In this document: piece by piece, positions 46,901 to 53,028 of the stretch | Numbering within the stretch: position 1 is the stretch's first letter | Layout of the letters: each line of letters starts with the position of its first letter | From: Ilumatobacter sp963746265 | GTDB taxonomy: Bacteria > Actinomycetota > Acidimicrobiia > Acidimicrobiales > Ilumatobacteraceae | Direction: 5' to 3' | Length of the DNA stretch: 64,000 nt | NCBI GenBank assembly: GCA_963746265.1 | Contig: CAVVAM010000014.1 | Coordinates: 372,001-436,000 of the forward strand | Translations under genes and position numbers: made by a program | Notes under the pieces: generated by a model | Told to the model about the DNA's origin: nothing | The model's database searches: none | What the model saw: only the letters and a program-made list of their open reading frames with translations

Positions 46901-46924
46901 CGGTCCGCCGACGTCCGTTTTCAC
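37991..46924 (-). CDS. Giant secreted multidomain protein (dimethylformamidase-like, deacetylase-like, Ig-like and DUF4082 repeats)
   Basis: 2,977 aa from GTG at 46924; ATG at 46894 is an alternative. The signal peptide is at ~34-57 (MSLILAMIASVALVTI...VVAAP). Order: N,N-dimethylformamidase large-subunit-like domain ~60-545 (NDFGGNSLY, SVGHDEYWS, GNEVYWKTR); Ig-like ~560-650; DUF4082-like 1 ~655-818; Big_5 Ig-like; DUF4082-like 2 ~921-1086; Big_5; an amidotransferase-like region ~1200-1380; polysaccharide-deacetylase-like ~1408-1675 (VIATGDDHANGG, EIAPHVQNGC); then six Big_5 domains interleaved with DUF4082-like 3 and 4; and a C-terminal propeller-like repeat ~2743-2976 (STVGNTSVPGVG-type). 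The Ig-like units open with DVTEPVVSAVVPGDGAV. It is probably surface-exposed or released and acts on amide/N-acyl groups of glycans. There is no sortase motif. It is convergent with the NRPS gene, 22 bp apart. Confidence 0.9.
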   Translation of the reverse strand: MKTDVGGPAGMRPRAETVHIGTSGQRTKTSASMSLILAMIASVALVTIADSGTVVAAPCDEPIANEIACENSKPGNPPSEWDISGAGSFDLQGFATDISVAQGDTVGFKVDTTASAFRLDIYRMGYYGGDGARLVDSITPALVTNQPNCLNDPSTGLVDCGNWSESASWNVPADAVSGIYFAKLVRTDGPSGSSHIVFIVRDDDGNSDVLFQTADTTWQAYNDFGGNSLYTGQPAGRAYKVSYNRPFTTRNNAPEDWVFNAEYPMVRYLEANGYDVSYTTGIDSDRLGAELLEHSIFLSVGHDEYWSGSQRANVEAARDAGVNLAFMSGNEVYWKTRWEPSIDGSSTPYRTLVSYKETADGAITDPAHPTWTGTWRDLRFSPPADGGRPENGLTGTIFRVNCCAVDMVVGAEDGDMRFWRNTRVEALSGSQTTTVGSDIIGYEWDEDLDNGFRPAGLFRVSETFASNQDILLDEGSVFGPGSATHAMTMYRAPSGALVFGAGTVQWAWGLDSQHDRGPSNTSDVAAQQATVNLFADMGVQPATLQPGLVPATASTDAVAPTSAITSPADAGTVPANSNLTVTGTAVDAGGGQVGGVEVSVDGGATWGRAEGRTNWTYTFNSGTAGSLTILSRATDDSANLEAPSAGVTVTVGGVASCPCSIWDASAQPDRTELSDTNSVEVGVVFDVAEAGYITGIRFHKATSNTGTHVGSLWTSTGSLLGSVTFTNESGSGWQQANFANPIPVDVGTTYVASYFAPNGQYSASSSYFTSGGVTNGPLTALANGAANGNGRYVYTSSAGTFPGNTYQSENYWVDVVFDANVTDTTPPSIVSQVPAADAVAVSVGATVSATFNEPVTGTTIAVSESGGPAVAGSSSYDAGSRTITFTPSAALGETTGYSVTVSGATDASGNTMSATNWTFTTAGPAGCPCSIWDASAQPDRTELSDTNSIEVGVVFDVALPGYITGIRFHKATSNTGTHLGHLWTSTGTLLGSVTFTNETASGWQQADFSNPIPVDPGTTYVASYFAPNGRYSASSSYFTSGGVNNGPLTALSTAAAGGNGRYVYTGTAGTFPQNTYQSENYWVDVVYDTSAVDTSPPGVSARVPSAGATGVSANTSVSATFDEPVSGATVTLDEVGGSTVSGSSSYDAGSRTITFTPSGRLNDSTGYTVAVAGAVDNVGNPMTPTNWTFTTGGPPPPLPTEGPGGPIGVVTAGTDAFSGYFAEILRSEGLNEFETFDVSGLDAAKAATFTTILLGPVSLTASQVSMLTSWVGAGGNLVASRPDPQLAGLLGLTPVAGTLSDAYLAVDTALAPGTGIVSDTMQFHGTADRYTLTGATAVATLYSDATTSTGSPAVTIRNVGPNGGQAAAFTYDLARSVVLTRQGNPAWAGQERDGGLGDGIVRTSDMYFGGSQADWVNLDKIAIPQADEQQRLLANIVQHVNRDAFPLPRFWYFPDDHRAVVIATGDDHANGGTAGRFDAYLAASPPGCSVADWECPRITSYVYPGTLSNSAAAGYEAQGFEIAPHVQNGCRNFTSTNDLRSTYTSEVASFANAYPSVSAPVSNRFHCLVWSDWESQFVVESENGIRFDANYYYWPPNWVNDRPGFMTGSGMPQRFSHTDGTMVDVYQGATQMTDESGQSYPFTVNALLDRALGVEGYYGYFVTNHHTDSTVKQEDSATLAAAQTRGVPVVTARAALEFIDGRNASSFANLAWASNALSFDINVGTGANNLTAMLPIAGPAGTSLTAMQRSGSSVSFQTMTIKGIQYARFDALAGSYVASYEEPTVDTTAPTVAAISPSNGATGVAVTDPVAVTFSEPVVGTSVQIVVTPSGGAAVAGTTSYSAATNTATFTPTVPLASNTTFTVDISGATDAAGNTMAPVAGTFTTGVVDVTPPVVSAVVPGDGAVDVAVGSSVAVTFSEPVVDTSVVIVVTPSGGAAVAGTTSYSAGTNTATFTPSTALAPSTTYTIDISGATDPSGNVMGPVSVAFATGVVDVTEPVVSAVVPGDGAVAVAVGSSVAVTFSEPVVDTSVVIAVTAAGGAAVAGTTSYSAGTNTATFTPSGPLANGVVYTVDVSGATDAAGNTMAPAVTTFTTVAAGVCPCNIFGSVVPPVESSPDGAVELGVKFQASVDGTIDGIRFYKGAGNTGTHVGNLWTSTGTLLGTVTFTNESATGWQEATFASPVPVTAGTTYVASYHAPNGGYSLGSGGFATEVVNGPLTALASAPSGGNGLYVYGGGGFPTSSFNSSNYYVDVIFTDVPPPPDVTEPVVSAVVPGDGAVDVAVGSSVAVTFSEPVVDTSVVIAVTAAGGAAVAGTTSYSAGTNTATFTPSGPLANGVVYTVDVSGATDAAGNTMAPAATTFTTTAATDVTEPVVSAVVPGDGAVAVAVGSSVAVTFSEPVVDTSVVIAVTAAGGAAVAGTTSYDVGTNTATFTPSGPLANGVVYTVDVSGATDAAGNTMAPAVTTFTTVAAGVCPCNIFGSVVPPVESSPDGAVELGVKFQASVDGTIDGIRFYKGAGNTGTHVGNLWTSTGTLLGTVTFTNESATGWQEATFASPVPVTAGTTYVASYHAPNGGYSLGSGGFATEVVNGPLTALASAPSGGNGLYVYGGGGFPTSSFNSSNYYVDVIFTGLPSPPDVTEPVVSAVVPGDGAVAVAVGSSVAVTFSEPVVDTSVVIAVTAAGGAAVAGTTSYDVGTNTATFTPSGPLANGVVYTVDVSGATDAAGNTMAPAATTFTTTAAPQSSPTVYLSTVGNTSVPGVGGPDDADIYSWDGAAFARVFDAAGAGSAGLPGGADVDAYDRVDATSFYLSFTGDVAVPGIGTVQDEDVVFFDGTSWSLYFDGTALGLTSNGHDVDAVSVDGSLMYFSTVGNSTVPGVGSGDDADIYSWDGVAFTRFWDASAAGLPGSADIDALRIVDPTTFYASFNSTDTTVPGLGALPDVSVGLYSAGVWSLSFDGVSSGLVAGTGHDVDAFDIAD
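38706..39827 (-). repeat. 1,122-bp tandem duplication unit, C-terminal copy
   Basis: Encodes Ig-like/DUF4082/Ig-like (374 residues) in the giant protein. It is nearly identical to the adjacent 39828-40949; only scattered differences are seen, for example around 38840-38855 and at 39217. The length is a multiple of three, so the frame is kept. Confidence 0.85.
39828..40949 (-). repeat. 1,122-bp tandem duplication unit, N-terminal copy
   Basis: First copy in reading direction of the unit repeated at 38706-39827. The Ig-like blocks within each unit are themselves alike to each other and to those at 41000-41575, so the array has grown at two levels. Confidence 0.85.
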
Positions 46925-47110
46925 GGTACACGTCCGGCATCACCCGGTGCACGGGAATTTGACAGTCGTGGTGGTGAATTTGGTCCATCGACCACTCATT
47001 GTGGTCGCCGTGACGCCATGCATAGCCAAACCGGCGTCGAGTTGAGGACCTGGTGCTGATCCACGCGCATCCGAGCACTCCGTCGTCACGTTCCGACGCT
47101 TGCCCGCTCG

Positions 47111-47147
47111 AGACGACTCGGAACGAGACGACTCGGAACGAGACGAC
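47111..47147. repeat. 15-bp tandem repeat (about 2.5 copies)
   Basis: AGACGACTCGGAACG occurs at 47111-47125 and 47126-47140, followed by AGACGAC. Confidence 0.85.
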
Positions 47148-47247
47148 GGACGACCGTGTGCCGGGCCCCGTCGCACGGACCGCGCCGGACGATGCGCCCG
47201 CGACCCCGACACCTCGGCGACCCCTGGTCCGCCGTAGCGGTTCGCGC

Positions 47248-47322
47248 GACGACATCGCGCGACGACATCGGACGACGAGATCGGACGACGAGATCGGACG
47301 ACGAGATCGGACGACGAGATCG
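47248..47322. repeat. 13-bp tandem repeat array
   Basis: GACGACGAGATCG is repeated exactly four times (47271-47322), preceded by related units GACGACATCGCGC and GACGACATCG (47248-47270). The array is uninterrupted and too short-spaced for CRISPR. Confidence 0.9.
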
Positions 47323-47507
47323 GATCCGGTCGCGTCCACCGCCGCACCGCGCCGATCGCTGCGCAGGAGACCGGCGATGGCCTGCCCGACCGGTACGAGT
47401 CGAGTCGGCCGAGACCTCGACATCTGGTTGAGGGTGAGGGATCGTCGGATCGATCGAGGCCACGAGGCCGACCAGGGCGGGAGGTCTGTTCGCGTTTGGT
47501 GTAGACA

Positions 47508-48533
47508 GTGCACGTGCCGACCGACGAACCACCAGGCCTCCGACCAGCCCGCCTCGCCACGCTGATCCGACGTTCGGTCGACGCGATGGCCCTCGACCTC
47601 ACGGGAGCCACGGTGTTGACCGAGGCGGCGACGGGCGCGTACGTGGTGACGCCGATCATCGCCGCCGCCGCAGGCGCCGAGCGGGTCATCGCCGTCACCC
47701 GATCGACGCGGTTCGGTTCGGTCGACGACGTTGCCGCGGCCACCACCCATCTCGCCGACCTGCTCGGCGTGTCCGACCGGATCGACATCACCGACCAGCG
47801 CCCGACCGAGGAGTTCCTGCGGGCAGCCGACATCGTGACGAACAGCGGCCACGTCCGCCCGATCGACGCAACGATGGCGGGCTGGATGCGACCCGACGCC
47901 GTCGTCCCGCTCATGTTCGAATCGTGGGAGATCGACCTCGGCCGCGACGACGTCGACCTCGATGCGCTCCGTGTGGCGGGCATCCGTTTCGCCGGCACCA
48001 ACGAGCGCCACCCCGCGATCGACGTGTTCTCGTACCTCGGGCCGATGGCCGTCAAGCTGCTCGCCGATGCAGCCATCTCCACCTACGGGGCGCGGCTGCT
48101 CCTGCTCTGCGACAACCCGTTCATGCCGTATCTGCGCGACGGGCTCGACCGATCGGGTGCCGACGTGACGGTCAGCGACCGCTTCGACGCCGCACTGGTG
48201 CACGACCGGCTCGATGCCGTCGTCGTGGCGCTGCAGCCGGGGGACGACCCGGTCCTCGCGACGTCGGAGATCCGGGCGATCGCCGAGCGTGCTCCCGGCA
48301 CGGTGATCGCACAGTTCTGGGGCGACGTCCCACGCGACTGGTGCGAGGAGGCCGACGTGCCGTGTGCCCCTGCCGTCGATCCCGGGCCCGGCCACATGGG
48401 GGTGCTCCCCTCGGCGGTCGGCCCCGAACCGATCGTGCGCCTCCAGGCCGGAGGACTCAAGGTCGGCGAACTGCTCCACCGCGGTGAGGCCACCTGGTCC
48501 GACGACGATCGGAGGTTCGTCGATGAGTGCTGA
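47508..48533 (+). CDS. Rossmann-fold protein of unknown function, partner of formyltransferase
   Basis: 341 aa from GTG at 47508 (GTG at 47514 also possible). The N-terminal TVLTEAATGAYVVTPIIAAAAGAERVIAVTR is a nucleotide-binding beta-alpha-beta unit without the standard GxGxxG. RAADIVTNSGHVRPIDATMAGWM and FESWE are reminiscent of S-adenosylhomocysteine hydrolase or alanine-dehydrogenase-like folds. A second Rossmann-like half begins at SYLGPMAVKLLADA. I do not recognise the family. The next gene overlaps its end by 11 bp, so the two proteins probably act on the same pathway. Confidence 0.75.
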   Translation: MHVPTDEPPGLRPARLATLIRRSVDAMALDLTGATVLTEAATGAYVVTPIIAAAAGAERVIAVTRSTRFGSVDDVAAATTHLADLLGVSDRIDITDQRPTEEFLRAADIVTNSGHVRPIDATMAGWMRPDAVVPLMFESWEIDLGRDDVDLDALRVAGIRFAGTNERHPAIDVFSYLGPMAVKLLADAAISTYGARLLLLCDNPFMPYLRDGLDRSGADVTVSDRFDAALVHDRLDAVVVALQPGDDPVLATSEIRAIAERAPGTVIAQFWGDVPRDWCEEADVPCAPAVDPGPGHMGVLPSAVGPEPIVRLQAGGLKVGELLHRGEATWSDDDRRFVDEC

Positions 48534-49476
48534 ACGGGCGCGGGTGCTCCTGATCGGGCGCGGCCCCACCTCGCGCAGCGCCCTGGACGGCCTCGTCACC
48601 CGGTTCGACGTGTGCGCGATCGTTCGCGACGGTCGCGACGACACGACCGTGCGCGCCGCCGAACTCGGCGTGCCGGTCGTCGACGACGTCTCGGTGGCGG
48701 GCGTTCGGCGGACGGTCGACGAGCTCGCACCGGACGCTGTCGTCGTCTCGTCGTACGACCGGATCCTCGACGCGGAGCTCGTGGGCCGTTGCCCCTTCGT
48801 CAACGTGCACTACGCGCCGCTGCCGCGCGGACGAGGACGGGCGACGGTCAACTGGGCGATCATCAACGGCGACGAGACCGCGGCGATCTCGATCCATCAC
48901 CTCGTCGCCGGGCTCGACGCCGGCGGCATCCTGTTCCAGGACACCGTGCGCCTGACGCACACGTCGACGATCGCGACCGCCTACGACGAGCTGAACGAAC
49001 TGCAACGCCTGCACATCGCCGATGCCACCGTCCGTGCGATCGCCGGCGACCCCGGCACTGCGCAGGACGACGACGACGCCACGTACTACTGCACGCGGGT
49101 TCCCGATGACGGCGAGATCGACTGGAACGCGAACACCGCAACGATCGACCGGCTCGTGCGAGCCCTACAACCGCCGTTCCCGTTCGCGTTCACCTGGCTC
49201 GGCCTCGAACGGATCCACGTGGTCGCCGCTCGACCCGTGAGCGACGCACCGATCTACGAGGGGCGGATCCCCGGACGGGTCGTGCGGGTCGATCGCGCCG
49301 GAGGCGACGTCGACGTGCTGACCGGCGACGGCGTCATGCGCCTGCAGTCCATCCACCTCGGCGACGACGTCGTGGTCCCCGCAGCGTCGAAGGTGACCTC
49401 GGTCCGGATGACGCTCGGACTCCGCATCACCGACCTGGTCGACCTGGTGAACCGATACGCCGAGGGCGATCGGTAG
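48523..49476 (+). CDS. Formyltransferase (methionyl-tRNA formyltransferase/ArnA-N type), probably for an amino sugar
   Basis: 317 aa from ATG at 48523 with GGAGG 7 bp upstream, inside the previous gene. The 10-formyl-THF transferase core is present: Asn and His in FVNVHYAPLPRGRG and Asp in AGLDAGGILFQ. The C-terminus (TGDGVMRLQSIHLGDDVVV) matches the OB-like Formyl_trans_C domain. Because it lies among sugar aminotransferases and glycosyltransferases, N-formylation of a UDP- or dTDP-amino sugar is more likely than tRNA charging. Confidence 0.85.
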   Translation: MSAERARVLLIGRGPTSRSALDGLVTRFDVCAIVRDGRDDTTVRAAELGVPVVDDVSVAGVRRTVDELAPDAVVVSSYDRILDAELVGRCPFVNVHYAPLPRGRGRATVNWAIINGDETAAISIHHLVAGLDAGGILFQDTVRLTHTSTIATAYDELNELQRLHIADATVRAIAGDPGTAQDDDDATYYCTRVPDDGEIDWNANTATIDRLVRALQPPFPFAFTWLGLERIHVVAARPVSDAPIYEGRIPGRVVRVDRAGGDVDVLTGDGVMRLQSIHLGDDVVVPAASKVTSVRMTLGLRITDLVDLVNRYAEGDR

Positions 49477-49485
49477 CCTGCCGCC

Positions 49486-50718
49486 ATGCCTCGGTCGGCG
49501 GAGAACCGAACACGGCGGGTGCTCGTCGCCATCAACAACCTCGAACTCGGGGGCACCCAACTCAACGCGATCGACTTCGCACGGTCCTGTCGCGACCGTG
49601 GGGTGGAGTCGGTGCTCGTCGGCTTCGAGGAGACCCTCCCGCCCGGTCCGTCGGTGCTCGACGTCGCACGACGTGAGGGTTTCGAGATCGAACTCGTGCG
49701 ACACAGCACGAACATCATCGCGTCGAGCCAGCGGCTGGTCGAGATCGCACGGCGCGAGAACGTCGAGTTGATCCACTCCTACGGTGGCCACTGGACCCGG
49801 CTGGCCTACTGGGGCCCGAACCGATTCGGCCGGATCCCCATGGTCTCGATGGTGTACGAGATGATCGTCCCGACCGTGGTTCCCAAGTACGCACCGCTGA
49901 TCATCGGCACGCGATACCTGCTCGAGGAGTACCAGGACACGTGGCCGAGCCCCGTGTATCTCGTGAGCCCGCCGGTCGACACCGAACGAGACTCCCCTGC
50001 GATCGAAGGTGACGGCTTCGTCGGGGACCTCGACCTCGACCCGGATGCACCGCGGGTGGTCATCGTGTGTCGCCTCGCCGAGTACATGAAGGCGCTGACG
50101 ATCGAGCAGGCGATCGAGTCGCTGCGCGCGCTCGATCGTCAGCGCCCCCAACTCGTGGTCGTCGGCGCGGGCGATGCCGAGGAACGGCTCCGTGCCAGGG
50201 GTGACGCCATGAACGCCGAGCTCGGGCGGCGGGCCGTGGTCTTCGCCGGTGCCCTCGACGACCCGCGGCCGGCCTACAGCGCCGCCGATGTCGTGATCGG
50301 CATGGGCGGGTCGGCGGCCCGGGCCCTGGCGTTCGCCAAGCCCCTGGTCGTGTCGGGCGAGGCCGGTTGGTATCGGACCTTCACCCCCGACACAGCCGAC
50401 GCTCACTTCCGGAACAGCTTCTGGAGTGACGAGCGAATGACCGATCCCGTTGCGGAGCTCGCAGCGAATCTCGCCGATCTGCTCGACGACGGATCACGCC
50501 GCGACGAGCTCGGGCGATTCGGACGTGAGTTCGCACAGCGGAACTTCGGCTTGGACGCGATGACCGATCGGCTGATCGACATCTACGACGAGACCGTCGC
50601 CCAGCAGGATCACCACCGTCGCCGACGGTGGGTCAAGGGTCTGGCGAACGAGGCAGCACCCGCCGTCCGGCGCGTCGTCCGCACGGTGAGCCGACGCGAC
50701 GACCAGTCGGGATGGTGA
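49486..50718 (+). CDS. Glycosyltransferase, GT4-like
   Basis: 410 aa, ATG 9 bp after the formyltransferase stop. The N-half has LVAINNLELGGTQLNAIDFA (~12), the glycine loop typical of GT-B enzymes. The C-half has RVVIVCRLAEYMKALTIEQAI, FAGALDDPRPAYSAADVVIG and GMGGSAARALAFAKPLVV, where the usual E-x7-E is replaced by a GGSAARAL loop. The C-terminal ~30 residues are basic (HHRRRRWVKG) and may touch the membrane. Confidence 0.82.
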   Translation: MPRSAENRTRRVLVAINNLELGGTQLNAIDFARSCRDRGVESVLVGFEETLPPGPSVLDVARREGFEIELVRHSTNIIASSQRLVEIARRENVELIHSYGGHWTRLAYWGPNRFGRIPMVSMVYEMIVPTVVPKYAPLIIGTRYLLEEYQDTWPSPVYLVSPPVDTERDSPAIEGDGFVGDLDLDPDAPRVVIVCRLAEYMKALTIEQAIESLRALDRQRPQLVVVGAGDAEERLRARGDAMNAELGRRAVVFAGALDDPRPAYSAADVVIGMGGSAARALAFAKPLVVSGEAGWYRTFTPDTADAHFRNSFWSDERMTDPVAELAANLADLLDDGSRRDELGRFGREFAQRNFGLDAMTDRLIDIYDETVAQQDHHRRRRWVKGLANEAAPAVRRVVRTVSRRDDQSGW

Positions 50719-51887
50719 GCTCGCCGACGCGGGCTGAGCCGATGTCGTCCACGCCTCGCATCCTCCTGGTGCACGACACGCACGCGTTCGGTGGGCTGGA
50801 GATCGCGCTCCTCCGTCTGATCGACGGACTCCGCGACTCGTTCGACTTCTCGGTCCTCGTGCAGGCCGGCTCGTCACCGGAGACGACCAGCCCGGCTCGG
50901 CTGGTCGCCGAGCTGGAAGAGCGGGGCGTCCCGGTCCTGCCCTACGACCCGTCGCCTCCTGGCCGATGGTCGGCAGTCACCACGATCACCGGGCTCCGGT
51001 CGTTGATCCGATCGGGCGGGTTCGACCTGGTCAACATCCACTCATCGCGGGTGTCCGGGGGACGTCAGGCCCAGCTGGCCGGCGCGCTCGCCCGGGTCCC
51101 GGTCGTCCGCACCGAGCACAACTCGCCCTCGGCGTTCTCCGGGCCCGACTTCGGCGGGCGGGCGCGGCGGCTGCTCGACCGAACCGTGACGCGCATCACC
51201 ACGGTGTCGGCCGGCGACCGCGACGAACAGGTCGACCTGGTCGGGCGACCTGCGTCGAAGGTGGTCGTGATTGCGAACGGGGTCGACACCGAGCACTTCC
51301 GGCCCGACCCCTCGCTCCCCGACCCAGCTCACGGAATCGGCATCGCCCCGGACGAACTGGTCGTGGGGGCGATGGGGCGCCTCCACCCCCAGAAGGGTTT
51401 CGATGTGCTCATCCGAGCGCACGCCCGCGCCGTCGGAACCGTCGCCCACCACCTGGTGATCCTCGGCGACGGTGACGAGGCCACGCGCCTTCGCGCCCAG
51501 ATCGCAGCGTCGGACGTCGTCGAGTCGATCCATCTCCTCGAACCGGTGCTCGATCCTCGCCCGTGGATGATGCGATTCGACGTCGCCTGCATGCCGTCCC
51601 GGCACGAGGGACTCTCGCTGCTGTTCCTCGAATACCTCGCGATGGAGCGAGCCCTCCTGACGTCTGATCACCCGAGCTTCACGGAGGTGGGTTCGATCGG
51701 GACGACGCACCGCTCCGTGCCGGTCGGCGATCCTGCGGCACTGTCCGATGCGCTCGTCGAACTCCTCGAGCACCGTGACGAACGGGAGCGGCTCGGCCGC
51801 GAGGCACGCCGACACGTCGCGGCGAACCATGCTCTGACCGCCACCGTCGACGGCTACGCGGCGCTCTACCGCGAGCTGATCACGTAG
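50712..51887 (+). CDS. Glycosyltransferase family 4
   Basis: 391 aa from ATG at 50712, overlapping the previous stop by 7 bp; GTG at 50715 or ATG at 50742 are also possible. GT-B motifs: LLVHDTHAFGGLEIALLRLI (~18), RTEHNSPSAFSG, VVVIANGVDTEHFRPD, GAMGRLHPQKGFDVLIRAHA and PSRHEGLSLLFLEYLAMERA (E-x7-E retained). It is a retaining transferase acting on the repeat unit. Its end overlaps the convergent aminotransferase by 8 bp. Confidence 0.9.
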   Translation: MVSSPTRAEPMSSTPRILLVHDTHAFGGLEIALLRLIDGLRDSFDFSVLVQAGSSPETTSPARLVAELEERGVPVLPYDPSPPGRWSAVTTITGLRSLIRSGGFDLVNIHSSRVSGGRQAQLAGALARVPVVRTEHNSPSAFSGPDFGGRARRLLDRTVTRITTVSAGDRDEQVDLVGRPASKVVVIANGVDTEHFRPDPSLPDPAHGIGIAPDELVVGAMGRLHPQKGFDVLIRAHARAVGTVAHHLVILGDGDEATRLRAQIAASDVVESIHLLEPVLDPRPWMMRFDVACMPSRHEGLSLLFLEYLAMERALLTSDHPSFTEVGSIGTTHRSVPVGDPAALSDALVELLEHRDERERLGREARRHVAANHALTATVDGYAALYRELIT

Positions 51888-53028
51888 TGATCGACTGGGC
51901 GAGCGCCGAGACCGTGCGTTCGACGTCGGCCTGCGTCATGCCGGGGAACAGCGGCAACACGATGTGGCGGTCCTGCGACGCCTCCGAGTGCGGCAGGTCG
52001 TACGAGCCGGCATACGGCCGCTCGCGGTGCGCACACATGATCCCGCGCCGCGTCGAGATGCCGGCATCGAGCATCGCCTGCATGACCCCACGTTGATCAC
52101 AGCCGTCGGGCAGGCGCACGACGTAGCTCTGAAAGTTCGAACGGGCCCACTCGGGCTCGAGCGGCGGGGTGATCCGATCGACCGGAACCAGCGCCTCGTC
52201 GTACCACGCGGCGATCCGGCGCCGCTCGGCGACGATGTCGGGAAGCCGGCGCAGCTGCTCGCGGCCGACGGCAGCCTGGATGTCGGTCATCCGGTAGTTG
52301 AAGCCGAGCACCGAGTGCTCCTCGAAGATGACGCGGTCGGAGCCGTGACGCTCGCGGTCGTTGACGCTCATGCCGTGCTGGCGGAGCAGCCGGAACGTGG
52401 CGTCGAGATCGGGGTCCGACGTGGTCAGCATGCCCCCGTCGCCCGTGCTGATGACCTTGCGCGGGTGGAACGAGAAGCAGGCGATCGTGCCATGCGGGCG
52501 ACCGATGCGCTCCCACCGACCGTTCCAGAGGATCTCGCTCCCGATCGCGCAGGCCGCGTCCTCGACGACGGGGAGGCCGTGTCGCTCGGCGGCGGCCAGG
52601 ATGCCCACCATGTCGCACGGCATCCCGACCTGGTGCACGGCGAGGATCGCCTTGGCGGCAGGCGTGACGGCGGCGTCGACGAGCGCCGGGTCGAGGTTGT
52701 GGGTTGCCGGATCGACGTCGACGAACACGGGCTCGGCGCCCGTGTACCGAACGGAATTCGCGGTGGCGATGTAGGAGTGGCTGACGGTGATGACCTCGTC
52801 GCCGGCACCGACGCCGAGCGCGAGCAGTGCCAGGTGGAGCGCCGTCGTGCAGTTCGACACGGCACACGCGTGCTGCGCTCCCGTGATGTCGGCGAACTCC
52901 TGCTCGAACGCGGCCACCTCGGGACCCTGCGTGATCCACCCCGACAGGATCACCCGCTGAGCGGCGTCGGCTTCGGGTTGCCCCATGACGGGCTTTGCGA
53001 TCGGCAGCATCGGGAGCGTTGCGGTCAT
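51880..53028 (-). CDS. DegT/DnrJ/EryC1/StrS-family sugar aminotransferase
   Basis: 382 aa; ATG at 53028 overlaps the epimerase stop (ATGA). PLP lysine in CFSFHPRKVISTGDGG (~188), Asp in VVEDAACAIGSE (~160) and AVSNCTTALHLALLALG for cofactor-phosphate binding. It transaminates a keto nucleotide sugar, using Glu as amino donor. The start sequence LPIAKPVMGQPE is like PerA/DesV-type enzymes that put the amino group at C4. It ends a set of three overlapping minus-strand genes. Confidence 0.93.
   Translation of the reverse strand: MTATLPMLPIAKPVMGQPEADAAQRVILSGWITQGPEVAAFEQEFADITGAQHACAVSNCTTALHLALLALGVGAGDEVITVSHSYIATANSVRYTGAEPVFVDVDPATHNLDPALVDAAVTPAAKAILAVHQVGMPCDMVGILAAAERHGLPVVEDAACAIGSEILWNGRWERIGRPHGTIACFSFHPRKVISTGDGGMLTTSDPDLDATFRLLRQHGMSVNDRERHGSDRVIFEEHSVLGFNYRMTDIQAAVGREQLRRLPDIVAERRRIAAWYDEALVPVDRITPPLEPEWARSNFQSYVVRLPDGCDQRGVMQAMLDAGISTRRGIMCAHRERPYAGSYDLPHSEASQDRHIVLPLFPGMTQADVERTVSALAQSITT

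Larger units (their letters stand above)
46925..47507. other. Non-coding divergent region with short tandem repeats
   Basis: About 580 bp between the divergent giant-protein and Rossmann-protein genes. It holds the two short tandem arrays listed separately. No reading frame has a credible product. It should contain the promoters of both genes; none could be assigned. Confidence 0.6.

Noticed and set aside
47248..47322. CRISPR-like array
   Set aside because: The repeat unit is 13 bp with no spacers and no cas genes nearby.
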